Assembly (NCBI GenBank): GCA_963732905.1
Contig: CAVTBM010000010.1
Span: 124,001 to 188,000 of the forward strand
DNA length: 64,000 bases
Direction: 5' to 3'
Source of the DNA: DASQZK01 sp963732905
GTDB taxonomy: Bacteria > Bacteroidota > Bacteroidia > Bacteroidales > GCA-2748055
The position numbers were made by a program, and so were the translations under genes. The notes under the pieces are model-generated. The model was not told where the DNA came from. It was given only the letters and a program-made list of their open reading frames with translations, and searched no databases. The stretch's first letter is position 1. Each line of letters starts with the position of its first letter. Positions 1 through 8,346 of this stretch are shown one piece after another.

Positions 1-2064
1 ACGACTGTAAAACTCATAGTGATGAGCAATCCGGTCCTTATTCATTTGAAAAAAGTCGTAGTTCAGATTATAGAGCGGTGGATACTGATAAAACATCTCA
101 GTCAAAGCCTCGTCTGTTTTCACATTGGAAAATTTCAGCGCCGGAACACCCTGATGTGCCGTAGAAATGAGACAATCATGATAAACGGCTTCCCATAACG
201 GGATTTTAAACCGGGGATCAAAGTTCAGGTGTCTGTATTTTTCCTTGACCGGCACCTCCTTGAATGCGATATCAATCATTTCGGGAGGCCAGTAATTTCC
301 TAAATAGTAGAGTGAATTTTTATCCTGCCTCATGTCCCTGTCCCTGAAACCGAAAAGGGGAGTGGTCACTCCTTCGTTAACGTCGAGCACATTTGAAAAC
401 AGGTAGGTTCCTTTTTCCGAGCCGACGGGTACTTCTTTTGCAGCTCTTAACCATTTTAAGCGGTCGACACGTAGTGCTGCATCTTCCTGCGAGGTAAGCG
501 GGTGAACTTTGGAATAATCGTCGTAATATTCCCCGAAGGCATCCACATCGATAAAATAATAGGAGTAGGGGATTTCATTAAAATTTTCGTTGATCCGCTT
601 TTCATAGAAATTACGGATGGCTTCCGGATTGGCTCTGCCTCCTTTGGATTTAAAGCCTTTGTACCAGGTCCCGTCCTGTTGGATCATTCTGACGGAATCG
701 TATGACACTCCGGGCATCTGTGCCGTCTCCCATGAATCATCGGTTCCATAATCGGAAGGATCATGAATGGAAGAGTAGGAGTCGTATATTCCGAACAGGT
801 AGCCCTGATCGAATGCATATTTGGCCACTTCTTTCCGGTTGAAAGCAAACCGGTGTCCTGTTGCCCGCAAAACCATCCTGTTGATGCCTGCATCTTTTAA
901 CGCATCAATCATACGGAGTGAGACTCCGGATCCCCATTTTTCCGGGGGAAGCAGGTAAACAGGATAATCGGCATACAGCAGAGCGGCATTTTTCCTCATG
1001 TCTTTGGCAAATTCATCATTCACACCTTCATCATTCAGAACTGCTCCGAGTACCCGCAAAAATTCTTTCTGCAGGTAGCCATCCTGTTGATCTGATTTTG
1101 CAAACCGGTTGATAACACTGCGCTGTTCCGGATCCAGACTGCTCCATCTTCCGTAGATAAAACCCCGGTGATTTTTAACATCTTCAACCATCGCTTTCGC
1201 CAATGGAATGGATTTGCCATCCTTAATATCATTTTTGGTAATGAACGGGCCGAATATCAATCTGCCAAACAGGGCTCCAATCATTCTTTTTGCCAGGGGT
1301 ACAGATTCGATTTTGGCGTCCAGGGTGACCAGTTCATTCTTTTCCTCAAGTTCCCGGCGGAAATATAAAGCAGGGGCGATCGGTGAGGGATTGTCCAGAT
1401 GGATTATTCTGATCCCATAAGGTTCTTTCAATGCAGCATTCGGCGTAAAGCTGTGCATGACGGTCAATTCCATGGTGGTGTCCTGATTCTCAAATCGGAT
1501 CTCATTGTGAAAAGTGGAAGTCATTTCATACATGCAGGTTGCCGGGTCTTTCTCTACAGCCCAAAAGGGCAGGGATAATACGGTAGCATCTATTTTCTTT
1601 CCATGGAAATTATTGGCAAAAACGGTATCGGAAAAGGGAATATAATACCCTTCATTCTTCGGCAGGATGAGGTAATCTCCTTTCTTTAAGATCGAAACTT
1701 TCGGCCAGTACAGTGTTTGTGGCTTTGTACTCGTGAACGTTACACTGATTTCCAGATTCTTCCCGAAGCTAAGCATACATTTCAGTCCTTCATCCGGATA
1801 ATCAATCCTCAGGCTGCTGTCATTTGCGGCTTCGGTTATATAATTTGGGTAATTGAATACCGAATCAGACAAACCTTCCCGAAATCCCTGAGTATTCATA
1901 TATTCCAATAACCCGGAATGTGGATCAAACTGCAGTATATGGTCACCCTGGCGCAAGATCACTGCAGCCGGATCAAAGGTATAAACCGCCGTTTGATGAT
2001 CTGTTCCTGTGATCATGATCAGGGGAATCAGAATAAAGACAGGGAGGAATGTAATTTTTTTCAT
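1..2064 (-). CDS. Putative secreted glycoside hydrolase, 3' end outside window
   Basis: The reading frame is open from an ATG at 2064 to the window edge with no stop (688 codons), so the C-terminus is missing. The N-terminus is a lysine-led hydrophobic stretch (MKKITFLPVFILIPLIMITG), a signal peptide or anchor. Residues of about 30-250 alternate polar and hydrophobic and read like a beta-sandwich. The second half has strands ending in aromatic and acidic residues, such as GYLFGIYDSYSSIHD and YFIDVDAFGEYYDDYS (acidic pair near residues 506-508), as in (beta/alpha)8 glycosidases. The organisation recalls large GH101-like or uncharacterised Bacteroidota glycosidases, but I cannot assign a family. 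The gene lies 33 bp downstream of the DUF1287 gene on the same strand and could be cotranscribed with it. Secreted hydrolase is likely; the substrate is unknown. Confidence 0.6.
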   Translation of the reverse strand, partial: MKKITFLPVFILIPLIMITGTDHQTAVYTFDPAAVILRQGDHILQFDPHSGLLEYMNTQGFREGLSDSVFNYPNYITEAANDSSLRIDYPDEGLKCMLSFGKNLEISVTFTSTKPQTLYWPKVSILKKGDYLILPKNEGYYIPFSDTVFANNFHGKKIDATVLSLPFWAVEKDPATCMYEMTSTFHNEIRFENQDTTMELTVMHSFTPNAALKEPYGIRIIHLDNPSPIAPALYFRRELEEKNELVTLDAKIESVPLAKRMIGALFGRLIFGPFITKNDIKDGKSIPLAKAMVEDVKNHRGFIYGRWSSLDPEQRSVINRFAKSDQQDGYLQKEFLRVLGAVLNDEGVNDEFAKDMRKNAALLYADYPVYLLPPEKWGSGVSLRMIDALKDAGINRMVLRATGHRFAFNRKEVAKYAFDQGYLFGIYDSYSSIHDPSDYGTDDSWETAQMPGVSYDSVRMIQQDGTWYKGFKSKGGRANPEAIRNFYEKRINENFNEIPYSYYFIDVDAFGEYYDDYSKVHPLTSQEDAALRVDRLKWLRAAKEVPVGSEKGTYLFSNVLDVNEGVTTPLFGFRDRDMRQDKNSLYYLGNYWPPEMIDIAFKEVPVKEKYRHLNFDPRFKIPLWEAVYHDCLISTAHQGVPALKFSNVKTDEALTEMFYQYPPLYNLNYDFFQMNKDRIAHHYEFYSR

Positions 2065-2097
2065 AAGCATCTCAGAAATTTACCCGGAGGGTTTTTA

Positions 2098-2685
2098 TCA
2101 CTTTTCATACCGGTAATGCCCGATTATCCTGAAACTGAACAGACAGTCTTCAGACACCTGTCCGGCACCAATGTTATGCACGATCAAATGTCTTTGTCCG
2201 TCGGATGATTTATTTTTTATGACCAATCCTATATGGGTTATTCCTCCCCCCAGGTCCCAGCAAACGATATCTCCGGGCCCATAGTCCTTTGGATCCCGTG
2301 ATATTTTCAAGGTTGTTCCGTGCCGTGCAAAAAACGTCATGAGATTCGGGACCCTTCTGTGGTCGATATTCTTGTCTGGTCCTGAAAGTCCCCAGATTTT
2401 CGGGTATTTGCCAAAATGAGCCGTCATATCTTCATGCACCTCTTTTTGAAGGTCAATTCCAAATTTTCTGTAAACCCGTATGATTACGTCTGTGCATACG
2501 CCTTTGCCGGCAGGAACATCGCCGTTTGGGTAGTCAAGTCTGAAATATCCGGGATCATACTGAACATGTTGCATGGTTAAAACGAGGGCTGAATCTGCCA
2601 GCCGGTCATAAAAACTGGTCTGTCCGGTCGCCTGACTTATTGCCAGAAAAGAGAAAATGATATACAGAAGTGTTTTCATCATCAT
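2098..2685 (-). CDS. DUF1287 family secreted protein (YijF-like)
   Basis: This 195-residue protein starts at MMMKTLLYIIF (ATG 2685) and has a signal peptide ending near ATGQ. The frame extends 19 codons further upstream, but that extension would put charged residues before the signal, so I reject it. The mature part matches the DUF1287 family, which I recall as having an NlpC/P60-like cysteine-peptidase fold. Candidate catalytic residues are the cysteine in GKGVCTDVIIRVYRKFG and the histidine in GGGITHIGLV. Conserved-looking blocks are the DYPNGDVP segment, the HRRVPNL segment and GDIVCWDLG. It probably acts in the periplasm, perhaps on peptidoglycan peptides, though no substrate is established for the family. 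The downstream gene on the same strand is the partial hydrolase at 1-2064. Confidence 0.85.
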   Translation of the reverse strand: MMMKTLLYIIFSFLAISQATGQTSFYDRLADSALVLTMQHVQYDPGYFRLDYPNGDVPAGKGVCTDVIIRVYRKFGIDLQKEVHEDMTAHFGKYPKIWGLSGPDKNIDHRRVPNLMTFFARHGTTLKISRDPKDYGPGDIVCWDLGGGITHIGLVIKNKSSDGQRHLIVHNIGAGQVSEDCLFSFRIIGHYRYEK

Positions 2686-3023
2686 TTGATTACCGACATC
2701 CCGGGAGCAAACGAATTGCCAACGCCACCTAGATCCGTTCAAATAAAAATACTACATTTTTCAGAATTAAGCGAAGAGAGGACCTGGAATTGGTAATGTG
2801 TATTAATTTAGCAATTGCAAATGAATTCTGCTTTGAACAATTGGAAAAATCAACCCGTTTTTAGCCTTAACACCTGAAGGGAAGAGGTCGATCTTTCAGA
2901 TTGCTCCCTCCAGGGCTGGGGTAAACAACCTGAATGATCATTAAAAAAAGCCAATCTGTCAAAGGACAATTATATGACCTTCAGTACCAACTGAAACGTC
3001 ATCATTAATAGGGAGCTGATTGA
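2686..3023. other. Divergent intergenic region, 338 bp
   Basis: This spacer separates the leftward DUF1287 gene from the rightward arylsulfotransferase-like gene, so it should hold both promoters. It is AT-rich, but I find no full TTTG-N19-TAnnTTTG match on either strand, no RNA gene and no convincing small reading frame. Confidence 0.4.
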
Positions 3024-4802
3024 ATGAATATCGTAAAGACAAATAGTACTCCGGAACATTCCTGGATTTGCAGAACCATGATGTACAGTGCAGCATTTAT
3101 GCTATGGTTTTCCATTATAACCGTGACTAGTTTTTCGCAGTCAGATACGAAGTCTATGCGCGATGTCTTCCGGATGAATGACCTGCCGGCATCACCATCA
3201 CCGGTTCCCGGCGTTCAGGTTTTGAAAAGCCTTTCTCCCCAGTCGCCATACTTTGTTCCAACCTACGACCAGAACACCTCTCCGTATTGCCTGTTTACCG
3301 CACTGTCACAAGCCGCGCAAACCACACTGTATATTTTTGCGCCCAATGGTGAGCCCCTGTTTTATAAAATAGTGGATACCCTGTGTTATGATTTCAAGGT
3401 ACAACCCAATGGATACTTTTCATATTTTCAGGAGGATATCGGGGGATTTGTAATCATGGACAGCTTGTTTAACGTGGTGGACACCATAAGAGCAAAGAAT
3501 TTCCCTACCGATTTTCATGAGTTCAGGATGAAGTCGGACGGGAGCTGTTTCCTGTTCGGGGTGGATCGGAGAATAATAGATATGAGCGTTTTGGTTGACG
3601 GGGGAGATAAAAATGCTACCGTGATCGGCATGGTGGTCGAGAAACTGGATTCAATGAAAAACCTCGTGTTTGAGTGGAACAGCTTTGACCATTTCAACAT
3701 TACCGACAGTTATGACAATCTGATGTATTCTTTTATTGATTATGTCCATTTTAACTCCCTCGAACTTGATACCGACTCAAGTATCATCGTCTCTTCCAGG
3801 AAAATGAGTGAACTGACCCGGATCAACCTTAATACGGGGGAGATCATCTGGAGACTCGGGGGAAAGAATAACCAGTTTGTCCTCAGGAATTTTGACCGGG
3901 CTTTCTCCGGGCAACACAGCATCCGGAAAAGAAACGATTCAGTTTATACAATCTATGATAACGGGCTCGAATTAGATCCGATATACAGCATGGGGGTTGA
4001 ATTTTCTCTCGGCCAGGATTCCCTGCTTGCCCGTGAACTAAGGGAATTCAGGCACAACCCCGACGTATATGCGCCAATCATGGGCAATGTCCAGAACCTT
4101 CCCGATGGAAACACGCTTGTGAACTGGGGAGGCAATTCATTTACCGAGTATAATCCGCAATCGGAGGTCGTTCATGAAGGAGAATTCCTAAACAGTGAGA
4201 TCCCTGCTTACACGTTGTATAAATATGATTGGAAAAATCCACTCTTCAGCACCGATAAAGATAGCCTTGACTTTGGGCAAGTTCAAACGGATACTTCTGT
4301 TTCACAAACACTTGTTATTCATAATCCCTTAAGCGAAGAATTGGTACTAAATGGGTTTACTACCAGTGAACCCTTCGAGACAAGTTTGGATACTCTAAGA
4401 ATTCTGCCGGGTGAAGATGCTGAAGTGGCAATTACTTTCAGACCGGAAGAGAAAGCAACCTTCCACGACACACTGACGATCAGATCATACAATGGAAACC
4501 AGGGGAGCGCCATACAGGTTGAACTGACGGGCCGCGGATACGAGGGATCAGACTTTATCCCGCAGGAAAGCTCTTCACCTGTCAGCATCTACCCGGTTCC
4601 TTTTAACAGGGTTATTCATTACCGGGCGGATAAACCCATTGAGAGAATCGAAATTGTCGATATGAACGGCCGAACGATACTGGTTGACCACAGTATGAAA
4701 ACAAACGGCTCCGTAAATACCACAAATCTTCCGGATGGATGCTATATCTTTTCAATCTATTATAAAGATAAAACCAGGAATAATTCGTTGATTATGAAAT
4801 AA
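3024..4802 (+). CDS. Arylsulfotransferase (ASST)-like protein with T9SS sorting domain
   Basis: This 592-residue protein has an N-terminal signal (hydrophobic YSAAFMLWFSIITVTSFSQ). It has an ASST-type beta-propeller over about residues 60-400, with repeated blades such as TRINLNTGEIIWRLGGKNN. Histidines in DYVHFNSLELD (H242) and FSGQHSIR (H298) sit where ASST proteins carry sulfate-handling residues. Residues of about 415-510 form a beta-sandwich (LDFGQVQTDTSVSQTLVIHN) of the ASPM/SPD-2/Hydin-like choice-of-anchor type. The last ~75 residues (VSIYPVPFNR to SLIMK) are a type A T9SS sorting domain, so the protein is exported to the cell surface. ASST enzymes move sulfate between phenolic esters without PAPS; whether this one does is inference. 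It stands alone, and an 8-bp tandem repeat follows it. Confidence 0.8.
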   Translation: MNIVKTNSTPEHSWICRTMMYSAAFMLWFSIITVTSFSQSDTKSMRDVFRMNDLPASPSPVPGVQVLKSLSPQSPYFVPTYDQNTSPYCLFTALSQAAQTTLYIFAPNGEPLFYKIVDTLCYDFKVQPNGYFSYFQEDIGGFVIMDSLFNVVDTIRAKNFPTDFHEFRMKSDGSCFLFGVDRRIIDMSVLVDGGDKNATVIGMVVEKLDSMKNLVFEWNSFDHFNITDSYDNLMYSFIDYVHFNSLELDTDSSIIVSSRKMSELTRINLNTGEIIWRLGGKNNQFVLRNFDRAFSGQHSIRKRNDSVYTIYDNGLELDPIYSMGVEFSLGQDSLLARELREFRHNPDVYAPIMGNVQNLPDGNTLVNWGGNSFTEYNPQSEVVHEGEFLNSEIPAYTLYKYDWKNPLFSTDKDSLDFGQVQTDTSVSQTLVIHNPLSEELVLNGFTTSEPFETSLDTLRILPGEDAEVAITFRPEEKATFHDTLTIRSYNGNQGSAIQVELTGRGYEGSDFIPQESSSPVSIYPVPFNRVIHYRADKPIERIEIVDMNGRTILVDHSMKTNGSVNTTNLPDGCYIFSIYYKDKTRNNSLIMK

Positions 4803-4844
4803 AGGCAGACATGCTTCAAAGCGTGTCTCTTCGGAAGACTCAAT

Positions 4845-4892
4845 CCCTGACTCCCTGACTCCCTGACTCCCTGACTCCCTAACTCCCTAACC
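4845..4892. repeat. Six-unit 8-bp tandem repeat (CCCTGACT)
   Basis: Four identical copies of CCCTGACT (4845-4876) are followed by two degenerate copies, CCCTAACT and CCCTAACC. The array lies 42 bp after the arylsulfotransferase-like stop codon and ahead of the GH5 promoter. It is a slippage-prone microsatellite with no coding potential. Confidence 0.9.
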
Positions 4893-4934
4893 TCAAATCC
4901 TTACCTGCCTCCAATCATTCTTCTCCGCAACTGC

Positions 4935-4966
4935 CTTGTAAAATCTCTCCCAAATGTTTAGCTTTG
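4935..4966 (+). promoter_or_regulatory. Bacteroidota-type promoter of the GH5 gene
   Basis: The -7 element TAGCTTTG (4959-4966) matches TAnnTTTG. Twenty bases upstream is CTTG (4935-4938), a near match to the -33 TTTG. Transcription would start around 4973, almost at the GH5 ATG (4982). Confidence 0.55.
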
Positions 4967-4981
4967 ATTTGAAACCAAAGA

Positions 4982-6817
4982 ATGACGAGGATGAATTTAT
5001 ATTCCGTCAACAACAACCGGCACAACCGGCATTCCGTCCTGTATTATATTTTGATCTGTCTCGTGTTATCAGGGACCGGTACAATTGAAGCCAGGAGCAT
5101 GGAAGGGGACTCGACGATTACGGATCCTGGGCAGTTTTGTGCCAGCCAGAAGGGTTTTAACCTGCTCGGGAAATTTGATGTTTCCTATAGTAATTATGGC
5201 TTTAGTGAAAGCGAATTCAGTATGATCCATGAGCTGGGTTTTAATTTTGTGCGTCTGCCGCTTGACTACCGCACCTATACACAGACCGGCAATTGGGATG
5301 TCTTTCTTGAAAATGAGGTAAAGGAGATAGATGATGCGATAGAATGGGGTGAAAAATATGATGTGCATGTTTGCCTCAATCTTCACCGTGCACCCGGCTA
5401 TTGCGTGAATGCATCCACTCTCCCGCCAAACCAGGATCTTGATCTCTGGACCGACACAGCGGCTCAGGAAGCCTTTGTCCGACATTGGAAATATTTTGCA
5501 GAACGGTATAAAGACATACCCCCATCCAGACTGAGTTTCAACCTGGTGAATGAACCCTATGGGGTTTCGGAAAGCGATTACCTGAAGGTGATGCGTATGG
5601 CACTCGCTGCGATCCGGAATATCAGTCCGGAAAGGATCGTTTTTATTGATGGGCTGAACTATGGAAGTACTCTCATCCCAGCCCTTAAAGATGAGCCATA
5701 CGTGGCCCAGTCAATACATTGCTATCAGCCGTTCGAAATCACGCATTATAAAGCAGAATGGGTAGACGGATCAGATACCTGGCCCGTCCCTCAGTGGCCG
5801 GTGCTCCAGGTATCAAACTACCTGTACGGACCGGTGAAAAGCGAATTTCAAAGCCCGCTGATCATTAAGGGGGATTTTGCCGCCGGGACTGAAGTTACGG
5901 TAAATGTACATCAGGTTTCCATTGAATCGACACTACAAGTCAAGGCCAACCAGACGGTTATTTACAGTAAAAATTTTGTATGTGGTCCGGATACCGGTGC
6001 TGATTTTTCCGTGGTAGTAGAGAGCGAATGGGGATATCAGAATATTTCCGGTAAGGACTTCTCCTGTACCCTCGGGGCACCTGCCACCAGCCTGAGTTTT
6101 GAGAATATAACAGGCGACTGGATGACCATTCATTCCATCACCATTCGTGATGGAGAGAAAACAACAACATTGGTACTTTCAGACAACACCTGGGGTAAAA
6201 TGCAGGATACCTATATCTTTGAGGATGGGACGCTGAAAACGGCCGACGGAAAAGATCTTCTGCCATTCGGGAGCTACCGGGATAATGTTGAACTGGCAAA
6301 TGAAAACAATATTGCTTTTATGGTACAGGAGTTCGGAGTTTACAATAAAACACCCTATTCCGTGACACTTGCCTTTCTTTCCGACCTGATGGACTTTTTC
6401 ATTGACAACGGTATAGGGTGGGCCATGTGGAATCTTGATGGTTCCTTCGGGATACTGAACAGTGGCAGAAATGATTGCCCTTATGAAACATTCCACGAAA
6501 ACCAACTCGACAGAGGGATGCTGGATATATTGTCGCGGGGAAACACTACAGGTATTGTCCCGGTGGGAAATGACGGGGAATTACTGGTCTATCCCTCACC
6601 AGCCAGTGAGTCAATTCATATATCCATGGGTACTGTGACAGGCCGGTATCATATTGAAATAATGGATATCACCGGTAGAGTGGCGGAGAGTTTTTACAGG
6701 GAATACTGGCAGGAAAGCGCATTGGATGTTGATATCAGCAGGCTGACCGCTGGAATATATATTATTCGTTTGGAAAATGGGATGAAGAGAAACTGGGGGA
6801 AGTTTGTGGTTGAATAG
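4982..6817 (+). CDS. GH5 family beta-glycanase (cellulase-like) with inserted beta domain and T9SS sorting domain
   Basis: This 611-residue protein carries a signal peptide (VLYYILICLVLSGTGTIEA) and a GH5 catalytic barrel. The catalytic acid/base is Glu191 in FNLVNEPYG and the nucleophile is Glu450 in MVQEFGVYN. Strand-4 and strand-6 signatures HRAPGY and SIHCYQPFEITHY are present. Between strand 6 and strand 7, about 150 residues (roughly 275-425) form an inserted all-beta module resembling a carbohydrate-binding sandwich. This makes the protein longer than a plain GH5 (~330 aa). Residues of about 528-611 (LLVYPSPASES to the end) are a T9SS type A sorting domain, indicating surface attachment or secretion. 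Beta-glucan or mannan is the usual GH5 substrate, but the subfamily cannot be read here. A second ATG three codons in is an equally possible start. Confidence 0.88.
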   Translation: MTRMNLYSVNNNRHNRHSVLYYILICLVLSGTGTIEARSMEGDSTITDPGQFCASQKGFNLLGKFDVSYSNYGFSESEFSMIHELGFNFVRLPLDYRTYTQTGNWDVFLENEVKEIDDAIEWGEKYDVHVCLNLHRAPGYCVNASTLPPNQDLDLWTDTAAQEAFVRHWKYFAERYKDIPPSRLSFNLVNEPYGVSESDYLKVMRMALAAIRNISPERIVFIDGLNYGSTLIPALKDEPYVAQSIHCYQPFEITHYKAEWVDGSDTWPVPQWPVLQVSNYLYGPVKSEFQSPLIIKGDFAAGTEVTVNVHQVSIESTLQVKANQTVIYSKNFVCGPDTGADFSVVVESEWGYQNISGKDFSCTLGAPATSLSFENITGDWMTIHSITIRDGEKTTTLVLSDNTWGKMQDTYIFEDGTLKTADGKDLLPFGSYRDNVELANENNIAFMVQEFGVYNKTPYSVTLAFLSDLMDFFIDNGIGWAMWNLDGSFGILNSGRNDCPYETFHENQLDRGMLDILSRGNTTGIVPVGNDGELLVYPSPASESIHISMGTVTGRYHIEIMDITGRVAESFYREYWQESALDVDISRLTAGIYIIRLENGMKRNWGKFVVE

Positions 6818-7710
6818 GAGAACGTAAAATTTTAATGGGCCGATTCGTTCTGCATGCTGTGTGGTACCCTGGAAATTACGATGAACTGAAAGGGTTTAAA
6901 CCTTCAATCCTGATAAAGGCTTGCATTTCAACCGCACTGATGTTGTTTTACGCGAGAGATGAATTCCGGGGTTATTTCCGGCCAAACAAAATCCTTTGAG
7001 TATTACCTTCTGTTATGACACGGGCAGGGGACTGCCCTGTGGTGTTTTTGTGTTGCACAGCCCGAGGCAAAAATAACGCTGCCTGATAGTACCATCATCA
7101 GTATGACCTGCCGGAATCGTTTTGAGTAATTATGCATAAGCCTGTTGTTTCGGAAAATGAGTATTTAATATGGATAACGGATGATGAACTGTTTATGTGA
7201 TAATAATAGTATAAAAAGTTTATTTCCTTTTTCGAAATCTTCACAAACATGGAAGATTTCGTCATTTAAATCCTCCGGGAAAGCCTGGTTGCATCAGTTG
7301 AAATGATTCTGAGTGCGCCCATGGCGGTTGCAGAGATCGGTTTTGCCTTATGGCTGATTATACGCGGAGGGAAGGAGAGACCCAGACAGGCATTGAAGAC
7401 AGACATGGTTTGACCGAAGGGTTCCTTATCCAGGGGCCCGTGGTCAATTTGCAGTGTTTCACTGCACCGTGTTAAACAATCTGACGAATCTTTATTTATA
7501 AGTATTTCCCGCATGACGGACCAGGCGACATATGCTTCAGGGTCTGTCAGATTTTACATGCACGGTTTTCGAAGAAGGAGCTGAACCTGTAAAGGATGAT
7601 TCAGAAGACAGACTTTTTTATCAAGGAGTTGCCAATTATGGATCATTCAATCCAAATCAAATCGTATATTGTATTCGAAAACCTGATCGTACCTTCAACA
7701 ACCTGTAATC
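6818..7710 (+). other. 893-bp region without an intact gene
   Basis: This gap follows the GH5 gene and precedes the oxidoreductase operon. It contains a GC-rich inverted repeat GGGCA-N6-TGCCC near 7022-7037 followed by a broken T-rich stretch, which is only a weak terminator candidate. It also contains a remnant reading frame at 7270-7413, listed separately. The rest shows no motif-bearing frame on either strand. It looks like a decaying gene remnant and spacer. Confidence 0.4.
7270..7413 (+). pseudogene. Possible C-terminal remnant of a DUF4386 membrane protein
   Basis: The forward frame from 7270 to the TGA at 7411-7413 reads ILRESLVASVEMILSAPMAV followed by AEIGFALWLIIRGG and a short basic tail. 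This pattern resembles the last transmembrane helix and end of DUF4386 proteins, which typically finish with a sequence like E-x-x-ALWLI-x-KG. An in-frame TAA stands just upstream (7267-7269) and no start codon with a leader precedes it, so only the 3' end survives. The identification rests on one helix and is tentative. Confidence 0.35.
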
Positions 7711-8283
7711 ATGCAAGACCCGACTCCCCAAAACCGCCGGGAATTCATTAGAACCGGCCTTCTCAGTTTCGCTGGCGCTATCATGCTGCCGTCCTGCCTG
7801 AAAGATTATAAACCTTTCCGGTTTTTCACTGTCAAAGAAGCCTCCCTGATGTCGGCTATCTGTGAACAAATCATACCGGCCGATGAGAACGGACCGGGAG
7901 CCACACAGGCAGGGGTCATATACTATATCGACAAACAACTATCTGAAGTATTTCTAAAAGATCGGGAAGCCTATCGAAAAGGTCTTGCTGCCCTGGAAGA
8001 ATCCTGCCGGTCATTGTTTGGTAAGAGCTTTACTGAACTGTCTGGAGGAGAACAGTTGCAAACGCTTCAGACAATGGAGGGTAATGGATTACCGGGTGAG
8101 TACTGGACGCAGAATCCCTCCTCCGGACTTTTCTCAACCATGATCAGTCACACTATGCAGGGATTCTACGGTCCGCCACGGCACGGGGGCAACAAAAATT
8201 ATATCAGCTACAGGATGATCCGTCTGGATTATCCTTATATCGTCGGACAAAACCGGTATCGTAAGCAGCCGCTTTCCTGGTGA
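7711..8283 (+). CDS. Gluconate 2-dehydrogenase subunit 3 family protein (Tat lipoprotein)
   Basis: The 190-residue protein opens with a twin-arginine signal (NRREFIRTGLLSF) followed by a lipobox-like LPSC at about residue 30. It is therefore probably exported folded by Tat and lipid-anchored. The body (FTVKEASLMSAICEQIIPAD, then a helical domain) matches the Gluconate_2-dh3 family, the small subunit that accompanies membrane-bound GMC dehydrogenases. It is the first gene of a three-gene operon, with the GMC flavoprotein 63 bp downstream and a multihaem cytochrome after that. In characterised relatives the subunit is needed for export or activity of the large subunit, which itself lacks a signal peptide. 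That is also the likely role here. Confidence 0.87.
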   Translation: MQDPTPQNRREFIRTGLLSFAGAIMLPSCLKDYKPFRFFTVKEASLMSAICEQIIPADENGPGATQAGVIYYIDKQLSEVFLKDREAYRKGLAALEESCRSLFGKSFTELSGGEQLQTLQTMEGNGLPGEYWTQNPSSGLFSTMISHTMQGFYGPPRHGGNKNYISYRMIRLDYPYIVGQNRYRKQPLSW

Positions 8284-8346
8284 TTAAAATAAGTCAGTTT
8301 TACCGGTGAAGAATATTTTTAACTACGTGAACTACGAACTGAGAAT

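Noticed and set aside
4845..4892. Possible CRISPR or iteron origin
   Set aside because: Units are 8 bp with no spacers and no replication gene nearby; a microsatellite explains it.
7266..7514. 82-residue minus-strand frame in the 893-bp gap
   Set aside because: The opposite strand gives a motif-bearing DUF4386-like tail; this frame shows nothing.
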